Origin: Oppiella nova
Taxonomy: Eukaryota; Arthropoda; Arachnida; Sarcoptiformes; Oppiidae
Assembly: GCA_905397405.1 (NCBI GenBank)
Contig: CAJPVJ010000487.1
Span: 1-24,360, forward strand
DNA length: 24,360 nt
Reading direction: 5' to 3'
Shown here: one piece after another, positions 10,909 to 21,258 of the stretch
How positions within the stretch are numbered: the first letter of the stretch is position 1
Layout of the letters: every line of letters begins with the position of its first letter
The notes under the pieces: model-generated
Database searches by the model: none
What the model was told of the DNA's origin: nothing
The model's input: only the letters and a program-made list of their open reading frames with translations
Translations under genes and position numbers: made by a program

Positions 10909-13825
10909 ATGGCACCGAAACCGCATTCCGTGGAGTCGTTGAACCCAATGACTGATCCGACGCCGAAGACAGCGCTCGTGAGGGCGGGTCTGCACCTCAA
11001 GAATGAGCGCTTCCTCTCGTGCTCTCAATTCGTGCCGAGACCTGGCTTTGGACACAACGGGCGCCGCATTGTCATCAACACCAACCACTTCTCTGTTGAC
11101 TTCAACCACAAGAAAGTGATCTACAGATACCTGGTGTCCATCGAGTGTCTGCCGCTGGCCTTCAAGCTGTCGGCCGCCGGAGACGAGAGGAGACGCTTCC
11201 GGAAGCTGTCGGAGAAGTTGTGTCGCGCCGTCGTCTCGAAAGCCATTGACGAGAACCAGTCGTACGGAAAGCTGTTCTACAATACGTGTCCCGTCTATGA
11301 CGGCTCCAAATCCATGTTCTCTTGCGGACCGCTCATCGGTATCGCCAGCGATGGTAAGCCGACCCGTATTCTCGTGGAAGTGCCGGACGACCAGTCGATG
11401 GACTCGCAGTTCGCCGTTATTATCAAATACACGGCAAATACGATAAGTCTGAACGGTTTGAAGCTATACTTCGATAAGAAGACGAACTCCATTCCCTTCG
11501 AGCACATCCAGGCGCTCAACATTGTGCTCAGACAGGGACTCATTGGCTCCAAGATAGCCATCGGTCAGTCCCTATTCAACCCGTCGCCCGACAATCGCAT
11601 AAACATCGGCGGAGGGAAGCAATTGGCGTTTGGTATCTATCAGTCGCTGAGACCCTGTGTGGGCGGCGCCCAACTGGTGGTCGACCGCTCGTGCACTGCC
11701 TTCTGGACCAACGGAACCATTGAGGACTTCGTGAAGAGTCTGTTTCCGTTCAAAGAATGCGAATCAATGATGAGATACAAGTGGAACGACTTCGAGAGGA
11801 AGCGCATCGAACGCGAACTCAAAGGCCTGTTCATCGAAGTGAGTCATCTTCGGTTCCACAAGAAGTACAAAGTCCACGGAATCAGTCGAGAGGCCGCTCA
11901 AGACATACGCTTCGATTGGACCAAAAGGGGCCGAAGAGGTGAGAAGGTATTCGAGGGCAACGTCTCTGTCGCCGAGTATTTCAAACAGGAATACCACGAA
12001 CTGAAAGCCCCGCACATGCCCTGCATTATCGTCCGCTGCGGTCAGAGACCCACGTATTTCCCGATAGAGGTGTGCCGTTTGGCCAGTGATCAGCACGTGA
12101 GCCGTAAACTCCCGCCGCAACAGACGGCAGAAATGATCCGATTGTGTGCCTCAACGCAACCCAAAGAGCGCTTCGAAACCATCCAAAGGGCGGCCAAAGA
12201 CATCGCTCTCAACCAGAAATGTCTCAAATATCTCAATGAGTTCTCACTGAAGCTCTCGACCCAACCCATCGGTATGTCCGCCCGAGTGCTCGACGCGCCC
12301 GCACTCCTCGAGAGGAATGGCAAACACTGTCTGCCCAGAGATGGCAAGTGGAGGATCGGACAGTTCTATAACTGCGTGGACGTCAAGAAGTGGATTGTCG
12401 TGAATCTCGCGAATCTTGAAGACTATCAGATCACGAATTTCATCGATACGCTCAAGAAGTACGGCCAACAGATTGGTATGAATATCAACGAACCCATCTG
12501 TCGCGTCAAAATGAGTTATCAGAGGGGACTCCTCAAGGTATGCGCCATTCACACACTCCCCTGTCCTCCCGTTTCTCTATTGTTTATGTCTTGTATTACA
12601 GGAGAAGCTCTTCGATAGGGCCGAAGAGAAGTACGGTTTCGTGAATCTGTTCGTCTTCTTAGGCATCGAATCAGACGAATGCTATTATGAGATCAAGAAG
12701 TGCGGAGACATCGACATCGGACTCACCACTCAATGCATTCGTAAGCATAACGTCTTAAGAATGAATCAGTCTTTGGCCACAAATATACTGCTGAAGATCA
12801 ACACAAAGATGGGCGGAGAGAACCTGTGTTTAGCCACTTTGCCTCCGATTGTGGGCAACAAACGGGTCATTGTTATCGGTGCAGATGTGGCCCATCCGTC
12901 GCCTTCAGACAAACTCTGCGCTTCTGTGGCGGCCGTCGTCGGCAATATCGACGCGAATTGTATCAAACATTACGCGACTGTCAAAGTCCAGCACCGATAT
13001 CGCGAAGAGATCATCAATGAATTGGACGTTTTGGTGAATGAGATACTCCGCGAATACCAGCGACACAACGGAGAGCTCCCGCAGGAGATCATCTTCTATA
13101 GGGACGGCGTCAGCGAAGGCCAGTTCATGTATGTCATGGACTTCGAGATCAGGAAAATAAAGCTCGCCTTCCAGTCCCTCGGCGTCGGCTATAACCCGAA
13201 GTTGACGTTCATTGTGGTCCAGAAGAGACACCACACGAGGTACTCATCACACCATTCAATGAGTCATACAGTCATTAATCCTTTTGTCTTCAGATTCATT
13301 CCGGACGACGACAAGGATGGCGTCGGCAGAGGGAAGAACATACCGCCCGGAACTATAGTCGACAATGTGGTCGTCCATCCGACCGACTTTGACTTCTACC
13401 TGTGCTCTCATGAGGCCATTCAGGGCACCTCTCGTCCATCGCATTACTACGGTATTCATTGACTCAGTAATTATAGCTATGAATGAGTACTGATTGCCAT
13501 TTGTTTGCCATTTGTTTGCCATACAGTTCTGTACGACGAGAACAAGTTCGGTGCGGACCAACTGCATGAGCTGACGTACTACCTGTGCCACACATACGCC
13601 CGGTGCACCCGAAGCGTGTCGATCCCTTCGTGTGTATATTACGCCCATTTGGCGGCACATCGAGCGCGCGGTCACATCAATGGCTCGTGCGGTGACTCGG
13701 ATTCGGGCTCTTCGGGCGGCAGTCCTAACATGCGATGGTCTAAGAGAGTGGTTCCCAACTTCGATAATCTGAGCCAAAAGATTAACGTAAGAATGGATCG
13801 CAAGAGTTCTATGTATTTCTGTTAA
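10909..13825 (+). CDS. Argonaute protein, AGO clade, slicer-competent residues (4 exons)
   Basis: Exons 10909-12537, 12602-13239, 13294-13451 and 13527-13825 (introns 64, 54 and 75 nt) join into 907 codons plus stop. The start has a purine at -3 and G at +4. Order: short N-terminal extension (1-42), N domain from [13 protein letters not shown], linker, PAZ (about 349-440, VAEYF...PHMPCIIV), MID (about 480-620, with Y572, K575/K576 and Q586 in TTQC, matching 5'-phosphate-binding positions), and PIWI (about 630-907). The catalytic DEDH tetrad is complete: D638 (GADVAHP), E679 (REEII), D711 ([10 protein letters not shown]) and H849 (YYAHL). The protein ends in the typical MYF-type tail. Argonautes load small RNAs and silence matching transcripts; a full tetrad suggests slicing. 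PAZ and N-domain features favour the AGO clade over PIWI. The N and L1 regions are very unlike fly AGO1, so I cannot say whether it serves miRNA, exogenous siRNA or RdRP-made small RNAs. Confidence 0.95.
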
Positions 13826-14064
13826 AAGCCGACTCTTCGCCCACTCTTCTCTCAAAACACCTCTTTATCTCATTCTTTCAATTATTACTAAATTTTTGCC
13901 TAAAATATTGTTTTATCGCGTTTAATTGCCATTTGAGTTATAATTTATGACTAAATTCTTATTGTTTTTTGTTTAAAATATTTATTTTATTAAATGAAAT
14001 CTATTTTTAATTCATAGATACAAATATTTATTGAAAGAATTGTATTTTAAAATTTTTATACAAA

Positions 14065-14070
14065 AATAAA
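14065..14070 (+). terminator. Probable Argonaute poly(A) signal
   Basis: AATAAA about 240 nt after the Argonaute stop, in a run of AT-rich sequence with another hexamer near 14125. Position supports use as a cleavage signal; strength cannot be judged. Confidence 0.4.
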
Positions 14071-15436
14071 CATTTTATTTATTAATTTTGTTGAGTTTTT
14101 ACTTTTAAAACTTTTCCCGCCAAAAAATAAATGGTTTAAACCATTTGTCTATTTTTTATGCTTGTTAATTATAATTAGATAAATGTTTGTCATAATATTT
14201 TGTGCATTTGCATACTAAAAACTAATGTGAAAATGTTTTCCCAACAAAAATTATTGTTTTAACACACACTAAATGACAGAAATAGCCTATAATTGTAACA
14301 CCAAATCATGATATCTTTTAGTTGATTTGAAATCAAAGTCAACCAAAAAAACTTCATGAAAAGTATAATTAAGGAAAAAACCCATAGTTTTGCGAAACAA
14401 AATTATATATGAGTTTGTTGTGCACTACTAATGCAACACTCGTTTTATAAATCCAATCAAATGATGGGAATATTTCACAGCAATTAAAATGTGAGCATTT
14501 AATTGACACTTGGATTGAATGGTGAATCAATCGGATTAAGTCTTTCATTACGCTTATCATTAGAGACATTGACTGACTTTTTCTCACAAACAGTATAAAA
14601 CTGTATACTGACTTATGTTCTTGACTTACTTTACACAAAGTTTTGTTTTTTAGAGTTTTGTTGTATTCAAATCAAATCAATTTTAAGTAGTTTTTGTCAA
14701 AAGTTTTACTTTTCTAACATCTCCATGAAATTGTATTCAGACTCATATCCTCATATCGAAAATATTGTATGTATTTTATTCAATATATTTTGTGACATGT
14801 TTTTGATTTTAACCTATTTATTATTGAAATTGAATTAAATCATTCTAATTGATAATTTTAAAAGTGGAAAACAAATATGACAAAACATGGTTATTGTTTA
14901 TAAATATTACAATAATAGTGATAATTAAACATTAAATGGAAATATAATTGATTTGAAAGCAAATAACTTTTAAACACATGAATAATCGCTGGGAATAAGT
15001 GTTGGGAGAAAACAAATGAGTTCTCAATATAGTGTTCCAAATATAGGACTCATTGTATTTGTATTGACAAAAACAATACAAGAAGTAAAAAGTTTTCCGC
15101 AATAATTATTTAATCGAAATTCAATCTAAAATACTTTTAACTATCGGTTGAGCGATCACTTGTGTTAACAGTTTTAATATTAATTCAATTAACAGCAGAT
15201 TTATAATTGTCCACTTTTGGACTGTAAGAGTGTTCAGGGTTCTTTTTTACAATTGCCTTGGACACATTTTAAAAAATTTACTATTCAATCGTGAACGCTA
15301 TTTGAAATATGTTCTCTACACTAAACGTTTAAATTTTATGATTTATTAAACTATATTGTACAGTATTGTAACTTATATAAATATAGAAAATAATTAAACT
15401 CATAATAAATTAAACATTAAATTTTATAATTTTTTT

Positions 15437-15550
15437 AAAACACATGTTATTTTAGCCAATTATCGTTTATTTTTTTAATTAGACTTACAAAATATAAAAA
15501 TATGTTCAAAAACACATTAGTTTAGCTAATTATATGTGTTTATTTTAAAT
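15437..15550. repeat. Diverged AT-rich tandem duplication (two copies, about 70 bp apart)
   Basis: A block starting AAAACACATGTTATTTTAGC at 15437 recurs imperfectly at 15508 (AACACATTAGTTTAGCTAAT). The copies share an ACACAT...TTTAGC.AATTAT...GTTTATTTT skeleton with small indels. In such AT-rich sequence this may be partly chance. Confidence 0.35.
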
Positions 15551-16569
15551 TTTATTTTGATTTATAACTAACTTTCTATTATGTTTGATTAAGAAAAAAA
15601 AATTAAAATAGGTATCAATTTGGAATAATTATGAAATTGTTATTAAAACAAGAGTTAAAATATTATTTTTGGTAATAGTTTGATTTTGGTTTTTAATTGA
15701 ATTATGCAATTGTATTAGAACTTCCGGTAAAATGTTAAATTTCAATTCTTTTATAAAACAATTTTAAATTTAATAACTTTTTATTCTAAGCATATATTTT
15801 CATTTTAAATAAAAAATATATAAACTTAATTAAATTATTAAATGAATATTGCAATATTAAAATAAACATATTGAAAAATATTTTAAGATTTAATAAGTAG
15901 TGAATTGAATTCAAATTTTGATGAGATAACCACAGATCTAAGGTTGGTTTAAACTTTAAATTACAAAAACATTTGCAATGAGTACTAAAACAATAATAGA
16001 TATTTGCATTTTAATGTTTAATATTCTTGCATAATATTCAAAAATAGACCGTAAATATGATAATTGTATAAAATTAAAAATTGAATATTTAGTATCCCTT
16101 CAGTGAACACATTGATTATGTGTCAATAAATGTCAAATAACATAGAATTATATGACGAGCAATAATAATGAATTGATCCAAGACTAAGCCCACCTCCCTT
16201 TCCATTCCTGTTATTTCTTAGAGAAAGTTATTTGTAAAAACTTTAGTCCTATTGGTTGTAAATGTGTGATATAATACAAATTCATTCATTAGCACAACGG
16301 CTTCAAAATCTGTGTCAACAGTTATTTCTGATTACAAAATTAATTCCTCAAAATTATACCCAAAATTCTGTCAAAACGTTCACTTTCTTTGCGATAATTA
16401 TTGTTTTTGGGAAAATGTTATAAATTATAGAAATTGAAGAAATACTGTTGATATTAACATCTTTTTAGTCCGTGTTTTATATACATTTAATGCATTTATT
16501 ATTAATATAGCTGTGATTTTAATCCATTGTTAACAATCTAACTTTGGATTTTAATTCAATTGTGTCACA

Positions 16570-18334
16570 ATGGCTCAATTTCTAAATACGACCACGGATA
16601 TTTATTCATGGCTTATGTCCAAGGGAGGTGAGTGATCAATTTAATGTCATTTTATTTTATTTTGATAAAGTTATGGAAAACATCTAAAATTTAAACTATA
16701 AATATATATCTTCGTATTTAATTTAAAAGTTATATTAGTTAGTTATTTTAATAAAATATAATAGAGAAACAATAAGCTTTAAATTAAATTGCTAATTTTT
16801 AATTTTGCAACACAAAATATAATATAATATAATTTATTTATTATTTTGATTTAAATTACCTTACTAATTAAAATTTAATTTTATTAATTTTGTTAATTTA
16901 ATTCACTATAAATATTTCTATACAATTATCCAGTGTAAAACAATTGTAATCTTCTAATAATTTTTAAATTATAAAATTAAATATTTTACTTTAAATATGA
17001 ATATTTTAAATATGTATATTGCAAATCTCTCAATTATCTCTATTAATAAATTTGATAATTAATAATATGCTTAGAGTTCAATGTATAGTCAGTTTAAGAT
17101 TTATGCATCAATGAACCAATACTTTTAAAATTAATTAATTAATTTGACACAAGCACTATAATTATCTAGATAATTGCTATTTAAAATATCAATTTAGATA
17201 AATCATGATGAATATAATATTTAATCAATTAATAATTTCTAATAACATTTATTTTCAAAGACCGGCGGACAATGGAGTGGCCGTTATTGGGCTCTCCCGT
17301 TCCCATTCTGGCCATTATATTGTCGTATATCTACTTTGTCAAAGTGTTGGGTCCGGCCTGGATGAGGGATAAAAAGCCATTCAGGATCGAGGGATTAATT
17401 GTTATCTATAATCTAGTAATGGTTGTCACATCGGCTTATATTTTCATAATTGTATGTATTTTTTATTTTGAAATATTTTGACATTTATCTGTGTTTTAGA
17501 CTACAGTACCTGTTTGTTAGACAATATAATAAACATTGACATGAATATTTTTGTATTGAAAGGGCGGGCAAATGACATATTTTGGGAAATACAGCTTAAT
17601 ATGCGAACCAATTGATTACTCGGGGAGTGCCGAGTCTATGAGACTGGTGCAACTGGGCTGGTGGCTATTGCTCTTGAAAATAGTAGAGTTCGCCGATACG
17701 GTAGTCAATCATTAAATCAATTATTATTAACGTTTATTCAGTAATTGGTTGTCCACATAAAATTCAGGTATTTTTTGTATTGCGCAAAAAATTCTCGCAC
17801 ATATCGGTGCTGCATGTGGTGCACCACTCGCTGGTGGCCTGGGGTGTGTGGGTTGGCATGAAGTTTGGCGCCGGCGGTCACAACGCCTTCTTTCCGTTAG
17901 TGAACTGTGGTATCCATACGATTATGTATACGTACTACTGTTTGGCCGCTTTGGGCCCCGGGGTCCGCAAGTATCTCTGGTGGAAGCGGTACCTAACCAT
18001 CGCCCAAATGGTTCAGTTCGTGGTGGCCCTCATTCACGCCTGTATTCCCCTGTTTGTCGACTGCGGATATCAGCCGGGATTCGCGTACGCACTCATCGCA
18101 CACGCCCTCCTGTTTTGGGTCATGTTTTACAACTTCTACAAAAATAATTATCATAAATCACACACTAAGACAATACTCACGGATTCGCACCACCATCACA
18201 ACCATCACAACAACAATGATTGTCAGGCATACAAATCGGTGTGCAATCAAAACGACCGGTTGTGTCAAAGTGTGACAAACGCTATGAAAGTGTCCCAAAA
18301 TAATGAGTTGTTTAAAATATCCAAGATTAATTAA
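16570..18334 (+). CDS. ELOVL-family very long chain fatty acid elongase (4 exons)
   Basis: Exons 16570-16627, 17261-17451, 17563-17700 and 17768-18334 (introns 633, 111 and 67 nt) join into 317 codons plus stop, normal for the family. ELOVL proteins are multipass ER-membrane 3-ketoacyl-CoA synthases that condense malonyl-CoA with a fatty acyl-CoA. Signatures: DRRTMEWPLLGSP near 20-32, LVMVVTSAYIF, KIVEFADTVFFVLRK spanning exons 3-4, the catalytic histidine box HVVHH (145-149), NCGIHTIMYTYY (175-187), KYLWWKRYLT and MVQF. Several hydrophobic membrane segments are evident. The VLHVVHHS and YLWWKRYLT pattern resembles the ELOVL1/4/7 branch more than ELOVL3/6. The C-terminus is odd: a His/Asn-rich patch (about 270-279) and an end in KISKIN, which is not a canonical dilysine ER-retrieval signal. 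The first exon is small and its ATG is the only reasonable start. Confidence 0.93.
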
Positions 18335-18489
18335 AATTATATTAAATTTTATTAATTTTAAATTAACTGACTGAACACCTTATGGACAAATCATTTACGG
18401 TATTTTAGATTGACAATTAGTATCAATTCCTATAACAAATCATTCAATTACATAAGTTTTAAAGTATTTATATGTTGTTATGAATTGAT

Positions 18490-18495
18490 TTTATT
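18490..18495 (-). terminator. Probable poly(A) signal of the C2H2 gene
   Basis: TTTATT on the plus strand gives minus-strand AATAAA about 140 nt beyond the C2H2 gene stop. It lies immediately beside the plus-strand ELOVL signal, so the two 3' ends should overlap. Confidence 0.5.
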
Positions 18496-18497
18496 TA

Positions 18498-18503
18498 AAT
18501 AAA
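18498..18503 (+). terminator. Probable ELOVL poly(A) signal
   Basis: AATAAA 164 nt after the ELOVL stop; another lies near 18530. Cleavage 10-30 nt downstream would run past the opposing minus-strand signal. Confidence 0.5.
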
Positions 18504-18635
18504 CTTATTATAAGTAAGAAATTATATAAATAAACAAAAAATTGCAAACTTTTTAAAGAATTCAAAGGACATAAGAATTCACTGCTGAAGACCTAATCGG
18601 AAACAAAATGCGTTAGAAATCCATTTGTGTTCAGT

Positions 18636-19878
18636 TTATGCGGTGAGCGCCTGGTCTTCAATTTTAGCGTCCATTTGCTCGTCAGTCCCCTCCGTCGCGA
18701 GTCTCGACTTCTCCTCGTCTTCGGCCTTCTTCTTCTGCTTCTCGTGTAATCTCTGGTGTTCTCTAAGTTTGTCAGATCTGGTGAACCGTTTGTCGCATAT
18801 CTCGCAACCGAACGGACGCTCTCCTGTATGGCATCGGCGGTGACGCTGAAGCTTATAGTTGGAGTCGAAGGGACGGCCACATCCCGGCCAATCGCACGCA
18901 AACGGTTTGCTCCCGGCGTGTATTATGATGTGTTTATTGAGTTTAAGCGCGTCGTTAAACCATTTGCCGCAATACCTGCACGAAGAGCCCGTTCCCGACG
19001 ACGACAACAGCACAGGAGTGCCCGGCAGTGGCGGCAAATCGGCCTCAATGTCGGAGTCAGTCCTATAAGTTGCTCCGCCCCTCTTGGGTCGGCCACGTCT
19101 GGAGGGTGTCTGCACAGCACCCCCACCCCTCTTACGGCTTTTGGGCGCCGGCTTTGAGGCAAACTTTTTGAGTTTTTCGAGCATTTCCTTCGATTGTTTC
19201 ACTTTTCTCTTATAAGAATTGACTTCTTTCTCCAATTTAGACAACTTTTGTTTGTCAGCCAATCGTTGGATTCGTTCGCATTCCAGTTCTGTCTGCAAAA
19301 GACTGAACGCCCGGTCCGTCTTCCACATGGCCTCCAACTGGTCGTCAAACTCAGCCAAATAGACCCAATTCTGGTCCAACTGCTCCTTCACGTGAGGTAT
19401 GGACTCTCTTAACTGATGAAATACATTCAGTATGAGAAGCGCTGCCATCGATATCTCTTCCTGTATGCCGTCCTCCAGTTTCAGCGATTCTGTCGTTCAT
19501 ACCAAACATATTTAGACACAAAACCATTATTAAGAGATAGACTTCGTTACCGATGAGAGACTCCGCGTTATAGTAAGAGATCAACCAATTCCTCACGTGA
19601 GTACTGATGTCCAACAAATCGGATTCAGTCAACACATCCAAGTCCTTCAGTTTGAACCGATTCTGGGCTCCGATGCCACTCGTGATGAACGAGTCGTCGA
19701 ACAGTTCCACGAGAGCTGCCAATTTCCAGACCACAGCCTTCGTGTCATTGGTGTCCTCCAGATGTGGTTCAGAGACAATGGCATTCAAGATGTTAATGAT
19801 CGCTATCTTGTGGTTCTCCTCAATAGAGATGACCCGGTATTCGCTTAAATCAAAGTGTTGTTCATTGGATGAATCCAT
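18636..19878 (-). CDS. Uncharacterised C2H2 zinc-finger protein with coiled coil and AT-hook-like patch (2 exons)
   Basis: Minus-strand exons 19878-19551 and 19489-18636 (61-nt phase-1 intron) give 393 codons plus stop. An ATG at 19448 opens only the second half; the upstream exon joins it in frame and restores a continuous domain. Residues 1-170 form a hydrophobic-patterned, probably helical region that I cannot assign (VVWKLAALVELFDDSF, NWLISYYNAESLI, MAALLILNVFHQL). Residues about 170-220 are a charged heptad-like stretch, probably a coiled coil. Residues 228-246 are basic with RRGRPKRGG, an AT-hook-like core. Three C2H2 fingers follow: C280/C283...H295/H299, C308/C313...H326/H330 and C338/C341...H354/H358. 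Linkers SKPFAC and GERPFGC are of the TGEKP type. Likely a nuclear DNA-binding factor. The acidic/Lys-rich tail follows directly. No known orthologue comes to mind. Confidence 0.85.
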
Positions 19879-20134
19879 GGCTCAATCTGTCACCGCAACT
19901 GATCCACTGGCGAGACATAAGGACAACAAGAAATTCATGAAACAAACTTTGAATGCAATTAAAAATCAATTTAATAATCAAAAAAAGTAACGAAAAGTGT
20001 CTGAGAAATAAAGTTTAGAAAAGTTTTTGCAACAAATGAGTGGAGATATCAAGGGAAATGAGCGCCGATTAGCGGGCAGTGAATGCACTAAAACCGCGAG
20101 TTTTGGGGGACTTTTAGGGGGAATATAGGGTTCG

Positions 20135-20143
20135 CTTTATATA
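20135..20143 (-). promoter_or_regulatory. Possible TATA box of the C2H2 gene
   Basis: CTTTATATA on the plus strand reads TATATAAAG on the minus strand, about 257 nt upstream of the C2H2 start codon. A start site near 20110 would give a 5' UTR of roughly 230 nt. Context is AT-rich, so chance occurrence is possible. Confidence 0.35.
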
Positions 20144-20638
20144 GCATTGCAAACCACTGTATATTCAATTTTTCAACCGTTTATAACAACACCAAACACT
20201 TTATTATATCAATTGTACGCTTATTTTACTCACAATTTTGGTGGCAAATGATAATTAGTACGCAAAATACTAATATTATCGCTGATGAGTGGCTGATTTA
20301 GTGGGGAAATGACGATTAAAATGAGTAATAAATGCAATTTTGGTAGTTTTGGGCGAAAATATCTTCGTCCCACTTTCGCAATGAAAATGACTGAACGCAC
20401 AGTAATAATGGTCTCATAGGGTCTCATAACGAGCGCATCGACTGCACACTCGCACAACACTCACCCAAAACGGGGGACACTCTCACAATACACGTCAGTT
20501 GTGACTGTCAGTCAAATACGTCCGATAGGCTTACCCTACCTGTCCATACACCAGCATACACTTAATTCACTATTAGTTTAACCATGATTAACAATTTATA
20601 TATCGATTAAATTGGTGTGAAAGTTAAGTAAAAATATG

Positions 20639-20644
20639 TTTATT
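20639..20644 (-). terminator. AATAAA downstream of the distal LACTB exon pair
   Basis: Minus-strand canonical hexamer 109 nt beyond the stop of the distal terminal exon. The proximal terminal exon has only the ATTAAA variant (plus-strand 21167-21172) after its own stop. Confidence 0.5.
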
Positions 20645-20752
20645 AAAATATTTGCAAAAATATAATCAGTTATATAAACCTAAACTCTAGTTTGTGGCAC
20701 TTTTTGAGCAGTCATTTAGCATTGATTACTAGGAATGAGATTTAGTTTGTAG

Positions 20753-21143
20753 TCAATTGTCGGGTATTTGGTTTTGAGACAAGATTTGCAACAATTGTTG
20801 CGCTGATAAGTGTTTTGCGGTGAACTCTTGTGCGATGTCCACAGCCATCGTGTAAATTGAGTTCACGTTTTGTAAATTAGTTATTATAGTAATGATTAGT
20901 TCGCTGTTCGGCTCAATCAGTATCACAGATGAGGAGCCTATGGCAGCGCCGGTATGCGAGAACATATTAGGAGATAATGGCTCAGCACTGAACGCGTACT
21001 TTGACTTCACATCTCGGATTACACCCCATCCCAGACCTGTTAATAACGTGATTAATGATCATCTGAATGATAGATTCATTAAATTAAGATTCAATACCAT
21101 ATCCACCCCAACGTCTGTCCCAATCAAGTCTTGTATTTTGTGA
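20753..21143 (-). CDS. Second, diverged copy of the last two LACTB exons (alternative terminal exons or orphan tail)
   Basis: Minus-strand exon 2' is 21143-21098 (46 nt) and exon 3' is 21036-20753 (94 codons with stop, preceded by 2 split bases), separated by a 61-nt intron. Exon 2' begins after ...ATTATAG in phase 0 and ends in phase 1, exactly like LACTB exon 2, and exon 3' accepts phase 1 after ...AACAG. Exon 2' encodes SQNTRLDWDRRWGGY, and exon 3' encodes GLGWGVIRD...FSHTGAAIG...ILIEP. Over roughly 72 aligned residues exon 3' is about half identical to LACTB exon 3, and the HTG catalytic motif is kept. No copy of the 1.1-kb first exon lies between. The best reading is a duplicated terminal exon pair spliced alternatively onto LACTB exon 1, which would give a 475-residue isoform. 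The alternative is the surviving tail of a lost gene, but intact frames and splice sites after such divergence argue for function. Confidence 0.75.
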
Positions 21144-21258
21144 CTATAATTACAATTATATATTAATTTAATGATATATTAGAAAATGACTGAGAAATTG
21201 GTGACATTAGACCAAAATTAATTTAACAATAAATTGATTTCAAGTTATAACACAATTA

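Larger units (their letters stand above)
13826..16569. other. Long AT-rich intergenic region, no gene seen
   Basis: About 2.7 kb between Argonaute and ELOVL. It holds the Argonaute 3' UTR at the left and the ELOVL 5' UTR and promoter at the right. Short symmetric elements are present, such as an 18-bp perfect palindrome at 14129-14146 and a 15-nt near-palindrome around 14322. The only longer frame (14369-14638, minus, 89 codons) has no family signal. I see no tRNA, rRNA or transposon. Confidence 0.6.
19879..20752. other. Intergenic: C2H2 promoter/5' UTR and LACTB 3' flank
   Basis: 874 bp between two tandem minus-strand genes. It contains the possible TATA box and a less AT-rich stretch around 20380-20540. 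At 20639-20644 a plus-strand TTTATT gives a minus-strand AATAAA, which would serve transcripts that use the distal LACTB exons. A minus-strand frame at 20230-20460 and a 37-codon plus frame at 19877 show no family features. Confidence 0.5.

Noticed and set aside
13256-13855. 199-codon minus-strand open frame
   Set aside because: Lies antisense across Argonaute exons and introns; a shadow frame with no family features.
14129-14146. 18-bp perfect palindrome in the Argonaute 3' flank
   Set aside because: Isolated, AT-rich and without a loop or partner; not enough to call a terminator or binding site.
14369-14638. 89-codon minus-strand frame in the long spacer
   Set aside because: No recognisable motif, AT-driven composition, no splice partner.
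19877-19990. Plus-strand 37-codon frame whose ATG overlaps the C2H2 start codon on the other strand
   Set aside because: The overlap comes from the palindromic CCATGG; the peptide is short and Lys/Asn-rich and lies in the C2H2 5' UTR.
20230-20460. 76-codon minus-strand frame upstream of the C2H2 gene
   Set aside because: No domain, lies upstream of the possible TATA box, composition not coding-like.
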